DNA of 64,000 nt, from positions 124,001 to 188,000 of the forward strand of contig JBCCGK010000005.1 in the NCBI GenBank assembly GCA_039029315.1. Reading direction: 5' to 3'. This document shows positions 58,857 to 64,000 of the stretch, one piece after another. A model generated the notes under the pieces. That model saw nothing but the letters and a program-made list of their open reading frames with translations. It was not told where the DNA came from and made no database searches. The position numbers and the translations under genes are program-made. The stretch's first letter is position 1. Every line of letters begins with the position of its first letter. The stretch is from JBCCCJ01 sp039029315. GTDB lineage: Bacteria; Bacteroidota; Bacteroidia; J057.

Positions 58857-61850
58857 GTGAGAAAGGGATACACAATTTCAGTCATATTTGTAGGGATAAC
58901 TGTTCTGTTTTCTCCTGTAGCTAGCTTGGCTCAGGGCTATTGGTTGGGACATTATACCACTGTGGATGGGTTGCCTTCCAATACCATTTATCAGATTGAG
59001 CAGGACAAGGATGGATATCTTTGGCTGGGAACAGACAATGGCTTGGTTCGATTTGATGGAACTCAATTTAGAAGCTATTATGACAGCGCTTTGATCAGTC
59101 ATGAAATCATCCAACTTCATGTAAATTCAAAGGGGACCATCGCCTTTACGAACCTGTTCCGACAGGTCGGGACAATCAAGGCCGGGGAGTTGACAGTCCA
59201 TAGCCTGAAATTGGACGGGAAAGCGTATGGCTTTTGGGATTTTGTGTTGGATGATGAAGAGAATTTCTATTTGGCCCCTGATATGGAGTTCCTGGATGAT
59301 CTATTATGGAAAGATAGAGAGGAGAATGAACTGCGGCGTATTCCCAGCAAATATCAAAGATGTAGATCGCTTCATTGGTGGTCCGAAGCCCAAAAAGTAT
59401 TGGGAATTGTTGCAAAGACATTAAATCATACGCCCTCCTTGATGATGACAGAAGTATCAGGAGATACTTCAGATCAATTTCATTCTCAATACTTCCCCAT
59501 CCCATTGGAACTCAGGAAGATGGGGCACTTATATGCGAAAATCAATGTATTGAATGGAAAGATATTCATGTTACTTGCTCCCAATCAATTGTTTGTCAAG
59601 ATAGGGGATGAGATCAAGAGAATACAGATTCCTAATGTAGAAGCCTCCCAGAAATTTTTTGATATGGAAGAAGATCATTTGGGACAGATTTGGATCAGCT
59701 CTTCCTCTGGCTTGTTTCAACTGAATTTTCAGGATGATACCACAGCGACTTTAGGCATGAATCTGCTACAGGGCATCTCGGTAAATTCGATTTTCAAGGA
59801 TCATGAATCTAATATTTGGTTGGGAACAGAATCTTTTGGTCTCTATCGATTGTCTGCGGAACGCTATGTGGAATTCAAAGCTACAGATTTGGGGAAAGAG
59901 CGATTAAGCATTAAGCGATTAAATTCAGTCGGTAAAGAGGCGGTCATTGGGATTGACAAATTCGGCGATGTCTTTCAGTTCAATGAATCTGGCTGGGAAA
60001 AAAGAAATATGCACGAACCAGATTATCTGAACGGAAGTCTGATAGGTCCCAAGCAGGAATTGATTGTTTATGGAAACAATCTGATGTATTGGCCTGCTCC
60101 TAACAATCAACATGGGGTATCTCTCAGCTTGAACAAATATGCGGCATCAGATAAAACTTTCCTGCCTCTGAGAAATGTGAAAAATATCATTCTTGATGAC
60201 AATCAGCTGCTAGTAGGAGGAGGGAGATTTTTTGCAAAAATAAATGTTGATACCTATGAAGTGGGGGAACTGACTATCGCATTCAGGGTGGCCTCGATCT
60301 GGAAAGACCTGAACAAGGACATCATTTGGATCGGTCAGGAAAAAGGACTGTGCCAAATTCTGCCTAATGATTCGATGAAAGTTTTTGAATCTGACTCTGG
60401 GCAAAAACTCCCCAAAGTGGTGCAAAATTTTGTCCAAAAGCCGGAAGGAAGCTTGTTTGTTGGAACCCAGGGAAGTGGACTATGGATAGTGGAGGATGGA
60501 TCCCTGGAGCGAATAGATGAGCGATTTGATTTACCTGCCAAAACCTATGTAGACCTCGAATATGCTGCTCCTTATATTTGGGCAATTACAGAAAAAGGGA
60601 TCATGAAAATTCATGAAGAAGACTACTCTTACCTCTTTTTGGAGCAGAACAAGGCAAGTCCGATTTCCGAGGCTTATGATATTGAGATTCAGGGAGAAAA
60701 TGTCTGGATCAGCTCGGCCAATAAAATATTATGCTTCAAGGTCGATCAACCGGGATTTTTGACCTCCCTTCCTCCCGTTTATCTGGAATCATTTGTAGCA
60801 CAAAATGAGATTGGAGAACTCCATTCTGATCGTCTGTTGCCATACGCATTCAATGAAGTCTTTATTCGCATATCTGCCATCTCTTTCTCCGAATCCCTGG
60901 CCTATGAATATCGCCTCAATGAATCTGCGGTGTGGACCAGGATTGATCGGCCTGAATTGCGACTATCCTCCTTAAAGTCAGGATCGTATCAGGTGCAAAT
61001 TCGTGCTGTTCGTTTGAATGGTGTCAAGAGCAATCCACCATTGGAGATCACCTTTTTCATTCAGACCCCCTTCTGGCGAAGCATCTGGTTTTGGGGATTG
61101 ATAGGATTGAGCCTTGGAGGAATCATTCTTTGGCAAGTCCGACAGTATTTTCAAAACAAACTAGAACGTGAACAACAACGAGATAAACTGAACCGTCGAA
61201 TAGCAGAACTGAAGTTACAGGCTTTGCGTACGCAGATGAATCCGCACTTTATTTTCAACTGTCTCACATCTGTTCAACATTTGTTGTTAGAGGAAGATAT
61301 AGAACAGGCTTTGGCCTACCTGAGTGATTTTGCGCGCTTGATCAGACTTGCTTTTGAACATTCTGCCAAAGAAGTCATTCCCTTGAGTGAAGAAATAAGA
61401 TTCTTGACCACCTATATCGACCTGGAAAAATTTCGACTTAGCCAGGAGGTTGAGGTTGACTTGCACATAGACCGCAACTTGGACCCGGAGCTGTATAATA
61501 TTCCGCCTATGCTCGTTCAGCCCATTGTAGAGAATGCCTTTCAACATGGTTTGCTTCATTCAGAAGTTTCCGGGAAGTTGGACATTTCTTTTGCCCAACA
61601 TTCTGAAAATATATTACGATGTACCGTGCGGGATAATGGAATTGGACGAGAAAGAGCAGGACAAATCATGAATAAATGGAAAGAAGGCACACATGCTTCA
61701 GGACTGAAGATCTCCGAGGAGCGTCTGGAGTTGGTCAACGAAAAATTCCCGAACATCGTTTCATTAGAAATAGAAGATTTCAACAATGAAAATACCCTGT
61801 CTCATGGCACTGAAGTTCGACTCCTAATTCCCTTTACGAATGACCATTAA
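58857..61850 (+). CDS. LytS-type sensor histidine kinase with reg_prop sensor propellers
   Basis: A 997-residue kinase, GTG start. The signal peptide (VIFVGITVLFSPVASLAQ) is followed by a periplasmic sensor of two seven-bladed-like reg_prop propellers (GLPSNTIYQIEQDKDGYLWL; NGLVRF) and a Y_Y_Y-type domain (about residues 650-735). One membrane helix (SIWFWGLIGLSLGGIILWQV) leads to the kinase core: the phospho-acceptor His in QMNPHFIFNCLTSVQHLL, N box NIPPMLVQPIVENAFQHGL and G box VRDNGIGRERAG. This architecture in Bacteroidota senses polysaccharides in some cases and other signals elsewhere; no polysaccharide-use genes are adjacent. It overlaps its response regulator by 11 bp. Confidence 0.93.
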   Translation: MRKGYTISVIFVGITVLFSPVASLAQGYWLGHYTTVDGLPSNTIYQIEQDKDGYLWLGTDNGLVRFDGTQFRSYYDSALISHEIIQLHVNSKGTIAFTNLFRQVGTIKAGELTVHSLKLDGKAYGFWDFVLDDEENFYLAPDMEFLDDLLWKDREENELRRIPSKYQRCRSLHWWSEAQKVLGIVAKTLNHTPSLMMTEVSGDTSDQFHSQYFPIPLELRKMGHLYAKINVLNGKIFMLLAPNQLFVKIGDEIKRIQIPNVEASQKFFDMEEDHLGQIWISSSSGLFQLNFQDDTTATLGMNLLQGISVNSIFKDHESNIWLGTESFGLYRLSAERYVEFKATDLGKERLSIKRLNSVGKEAVIGIDKFGDVFQFNESGWEKRNMHEPDYLNGSLIGPKQELIVYGNNLMYWPAPNNQHGVSLSLNKYAASDKTFLPLRNVKNIILDDNQLLVGGGRFFAKINVDTYEVGELTIAFRVASIWKDLNKDIIWIGQEKGLCQILPNDSMKVFESDSGQKLPKVVQNFVQKPEGSLFVGTQGSGLWIVEDGSLERIDERFDLPAKTYVDLEYAAPYIWAITEKGIMKIHEEDYSYLFLEQNKASPISEAYDIEIQGENVWISSANKILCFKVDQPGFLTSLPPVYLESFVAQNEIGELHSDRLLPYAFNEVFIRISAISFSESLAYEYRLNESAVWTRIDRPELRLSSLKSGSYQVQIRAVRLNGVKSNPPLEITFFIQTPFWRSIWFWGLIGLSLGGIILWQVRQYFQNKLEREQQRDKLNRRIAELKLQALRTQMNPHFIFNCLTSVQHLLLEEDIEQALAYLSDFARLIRLAFEHSAKEVIPLSEEIRFLTTYIDLEKFRLSQEVEVDLHIDRNLDPELYNIPPMLVQPIVENAFQHGLLHSEVSGKLDISFAQHSENILRCTVRDNGIGRERAGQIMNKWKEGTHASGLKISEERLELVNEKFPNIVSLEIEDFNNENTLSHGTEVRLLIPFTNDH

Positions 61851-62580
61851 GGCATTGATTGTTGACGATGAACACTCTGCTCGATCAGGATTGAAAAAAA
61901 TGATTGAACGCGATTTCCCGGAAGTAAAGATCTGTGGACTAGCTGCAAGTGTGGATGAAGCCATTCCTTTGGTGAAGAGTCATCACCCTGAACTCATATT
62001 TTTGGATATCGTGATGCCTCAAAAGTATGGATTTGAGTTGATCGATGCCTTTCCTGAAATGCCCTTTGAGGTGGTGTTCACCACTGCTTATGACAAATAT
62101 GCCATTCAGGCTTTCAGAATGTCGGCGCTGGATTATTTGTTGAAGCCCATTCATCCCAATGATCTTCGCAAGACCATGAATAAGGTGAAAGAGACAAAAT
62201 CTCTTAAGGAATCTCGCGAGAGATTGCGAACCTTCAGGAAAAACTGGCACAATGATGATCCACAATTGGTTCTCCCTTCCTCTGACGGATTTGTCTTTGC
62301 CAAGATCTCGGAGATTATTTATTGCAAGGCCGATGGTAACTATACCTTCTTTGCTTTTGTGAATCAGAAAGGTCAGATTGTGGCAAAAACCCTCAAAGAG
62401 TTTGAAGAAATGCTGGCTGGTCTGCAATTCATGCGAATCCACAGATCCTATATCATCAATCTTCGCCATATCAGCCGCTATTATCGGGACAACAGAATCG
62501 AGATGGTCAATGGAGATGAATTGACCCTTTCTAGCAGTCGAAAGAAAGCATTCTTTGATTGGTTTCTCTCAACTAAATAA
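61840..62580 (+). CDS. LytTR-family response regulator
   Basis: A 246-residue regulator. Receiver domain: IVDDEHSARSG (acidic pair), phospho-acceptor Asp in LIFLDIVMPQKYG, and Lys in YLLKPIHPNDL. The C-terminal LytTR DNA-binding domain includes SEIIYCKADGNYTFFAFV, MRIHRSYIINLRHI and LTLSSSRKKAF. The start overlaps the kinase gene, so the two are translationally coupled and form a two-component system. LytTR proteins bind direct repeats and regulate cell-surface and secretion genes; the target is not identifiable here. Confidence 0.95.
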   Translation: MTIKALIVDDEHSARSGLKKMIERDFPEVKICGLAASVDEAIPLVKSHHPELIFLDIVMPQKYGFELIDAFPEMPFEVVFTTAYDKYAIQAFRMSALDYLLKPIHPNDLRKTMNKVKETKSLKESRERLRTFRKNWHNDDPQLVLPSSDGFVFAKISEIIYCKADGNYTFFAFVNQKGQIVAKTLKEFEEMLAGLQFMRIHRSYIINLRHISRYYRDNRIEMVNGDELTLSSSRKKAFFDWFLSTK

Positions 62581-62598
62581 AAGCGAATGGTCTTCTCT

Positions 62599-64000
62599 TT
62601 AGGCCTGTTCTCCATTCTCGAGATGTGTCACCGCCAATCGAATCATATAATATGGAACTTCCTCCCCCAGGTACTCAAATAATGGACGCAGGTAGCCATC
62701 ATAGCCAATGGTATCTATGGCACCCTGGACCAAATGAAGAATAGGCTGTGGAACAAATCTTCCTACTGAAATGTCATAACCCTCATCCGATAATTTGGAG
62801 AGGTGTGTGCCGATAGTCGCAGCTTTGAGCTTGCGCGAAGCAGAAATATCTTCTATTGAGTGGCTCTCTCGTGCCACTGCGAAGGTGATGGCATGTGATA
62901 ATCCTCTGGGAGTGTACTGGTGCAATTGTTCATAATCGACCAAAAAATCCAAGATTTGTTCTATAAATACATCCCCATACCGCTCCAGCTTGACTTGTCC
63001 TACCCCAGATATCTCCTGCATTTGCGCTGGATGCGTAGGGATTTTTCTTACCATATCGGTCAAGGTGGCGTCGCTGAATACCACATATGGAGCAACCTCA
63101 TCATCTTTGGAAATGGATAACCTGAGCTGCCGAAGGGATTCGAACAAGGCATCCTGAAACTGTTCAGATTTTGTCTTGGGCTTCTTGGCTTGTTGTGCAA
63201 TCCGAGCTTTGGCGACCGAGGGTTGTACCATGCGAACCTTCACGCCCTTGAAGAGAACATCTTTGGCCGCTTCTGTGATTGTCAATACACTATTCTGGGC
63301 ATAGGCAATTTCCACCAGTCCCTGATCCATCAACTGAAGCAAGACATGTTGCCAGTCAGAAATACTCATATCACTGCCTGCCCCATATGTTTTGATTTTG
63401 TCAAATTCCTTTTCAAGCAAGTCCTTTCTCCGAGACCCGCGCAAGACATCTATCAGCATATTGATGCCGACTTGTTCCTTTAAGCGCACAATAGCTGACA
63501 ATGCTTTCTGTGCGAGGATTGTTCCATCAATTCGTTGGGGAGGATTTTGGCATACATCACAATTGCCACAATCCTGAGAGAGATGTTGGCCGAAGTAACT
63601 CAACAAGATTTTACGCCTGCATGTTTGGGCCTGAGCATATTGTTGCATTCGCTCCAGTTTGGCCAGCAGCAGTTCTTGTTGCGTACTTTCTTCAAAAAAT
63701 CCTCGATAAGTAATCACATCTCCAAAACTGTAAAACATCACTGTATCACTCGGAAGCCCGTCGCGGCCTGCCCTGCCGATCTCCTGATAATATCCCTCAA
63801 TATTCTTGGGCATGTTGTAGTGAATAACCCAGCGCACATTGCTTTTGTCGATGCCCATACCAAATGCAATAGTGGCACATATGATCGGTACCTCATCCTT
63901 AATAAAATGTTCCTGTGCCCGCGAACGCGCCTCGGCTGTCATTCCTGCGTGGTAGAAGGTAGCCGCGAAGCCCTCTTTTTGAAGTCGACTTGCTACATCT
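62599..64000 (-). CDS. recQ: ATP-dependent DNA helicase RecQ (C-terminal part, runs off window)
   Basis: About 467 residues are visible, the N-terminal helicase half lying beyond the window edge. Motifs: MTAEARSRAQEHFI and AFGMGIDKSNVRWVIH (helicase motif V), EIGRAGRDGLPS (motif VI), then the RecQ zinc-binding domain with C-x-R (AQTCRRKILLSYFG) and CGNCDVC, an RQC winged helix, and an HRDC domain (EISGVGQVKLERYGDVFI). A C-terminal extension of about 100 residues holds a further helix-turn-helix-like segment. RecQ unwinds DNA in recombination repair. It is convergent with the LytTR gene, 18 bp apart. Confidence 0.95.
   Translation of the reverse strand, partial: DVASRLQKEGFAATFYHAGMTAEARSRAQEHFIKDEVPIICATIAFGMGIDKSNVRWVIHYNMPKNIEGYYQEIGRAGRDGLPSDTVMFYSFGDVITYRGFFEESTQQELLLAKLERMQQYAQAQTCRRKILLSYFGQHLSQDCGNCDVCQNPPQRIDGTILAQKALSAIVRLKEQVGINMLIDVLRGSRRKDLLEKEFDKIKTYGAGSDMSISDWQHVLLQLMDQGLVEIAYAQNSVLTITEAAKDVLFKGVKVRMVQPSVAKARIAQQAKKPKTKSEQFQDALFESLRQLRLSISKDDEVAPYVVFSDATLTDMVRKIPTHPAQMQEISGVGQVKLERYGDVFIEQILDFLVDYEQLHQYTPRGLSHAITFAVARESHSIEDISASRKLKAATIGTHLSKLSDEGYDISVGRFVPQPILHLVQGAIDTIGYDGYLRPLFEYLGEEVPYYMIRLAVTHLENGEQA

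Overview
The window is chromosomal DNA from a member of the Bacteroidota, most likely a Saprospiria-type marine or free-living relative (Lewinella/Haliscomenobacter-like). This is inferred from three secreted proteins with type IX secretion (T9SS) C-terminal sorting domains, promoters of the Bacteroidota type (TTTG, about 19 bp, TAnnTTTG), few Shine-Dalgarno sequences, LytS/LytTR signalling with reg_prop propellers, and the protein families present. Species cannot be fixed from the sequence alone. Coding density is high, the genes I recognise look intact, and I found no rRNA, tRNA or CRISPR array. The only classical mobile element is one complete IS4-family insertion sequence.

Layout. 0-12.8 kb: a Tat-exported Gfo/Idh/MocA oxidoreductase, a lipoprotein, a pentapeptide-repeat protein, groES-groEL, an overlooked 44-residue membrane protein, fur-STAS-purA, a MarR regulator, a DUF6807 lipoprotein, and three tandem paralogous small membrane proteins with signal peptides. 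Two copies of a 161-162 bp foldback (MITE-like) element, in opposite orientation, bracket this region. 12.9-17 kb: an FMN/3Fe-4S glutamate-synthase-like protein, two adjacent membrane-anchored J-domain proteins and a small HTH protein. 17-22.9 kb: a cytochrome c maturation operon (START-like gene, ccmB, ccmC, ccmD-like, ccmE, ccmF) whose CcmE has the Cys (CxxxY) heme ligand. 22.9-27.1 kb: an AraC regulator behind pruA, then divergent rpiA and tsaC/sua5.

27.2-30.6 kb is the most interesting accessory piece: an 835-residue modular protein (low-complexity N-terminus, a long Ala/Gly/Val/Arg amphipathic repeat, a class-3-lipase-like domain with GHSLGGG, and a polymorphic-toxin-like C-terminus), followed 22 bp later by a predicted lipoprotein. 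I read this as a candidate lipase effector with a periplasmic immunity lipoprotein. 30.8-33.8 kb: rpsP with a four-unit repeat tail, rimM, a PPK2-type polyphosphate kinase and a single-domain response regulator. 33.8-38.4 kb: an ogt-mtnA-msrB-propeller lipoprotein run and a YwqK/MORN-like repeat protein with a TonB C-terminal domain. 38.5-41.4 kb: a large protein with a nucleoside-phosphorylase-like C-terminus and a nucleoside hydrolase.

42-50.6 kb: a 1503-residue BNR-propeller/Calx-beta T9SS protein, a TIGR03032-type protein, and a 924-residue FG-GAP/lamin-tail T9SS protein with an unusually long basic signal region. The IS4-family element (9-bp target duplication) sits just upstream of the last one. 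52.3-64 kb: mfd, a T9SS protein with a CxxCH motif, PKD and Ig-like modules, a LytS-type sensor kinase overlapping its LytTR response regulator, and the C-terminal part of recQ running off the window. Several start codons were moved inward because a good -7 promoter box lies inside the longest open frame (mfd, the CxxCH protein, the TIGR03032 protein) or because the family N-terminus begins there (rpiA, pruA, the IS4 transposase).
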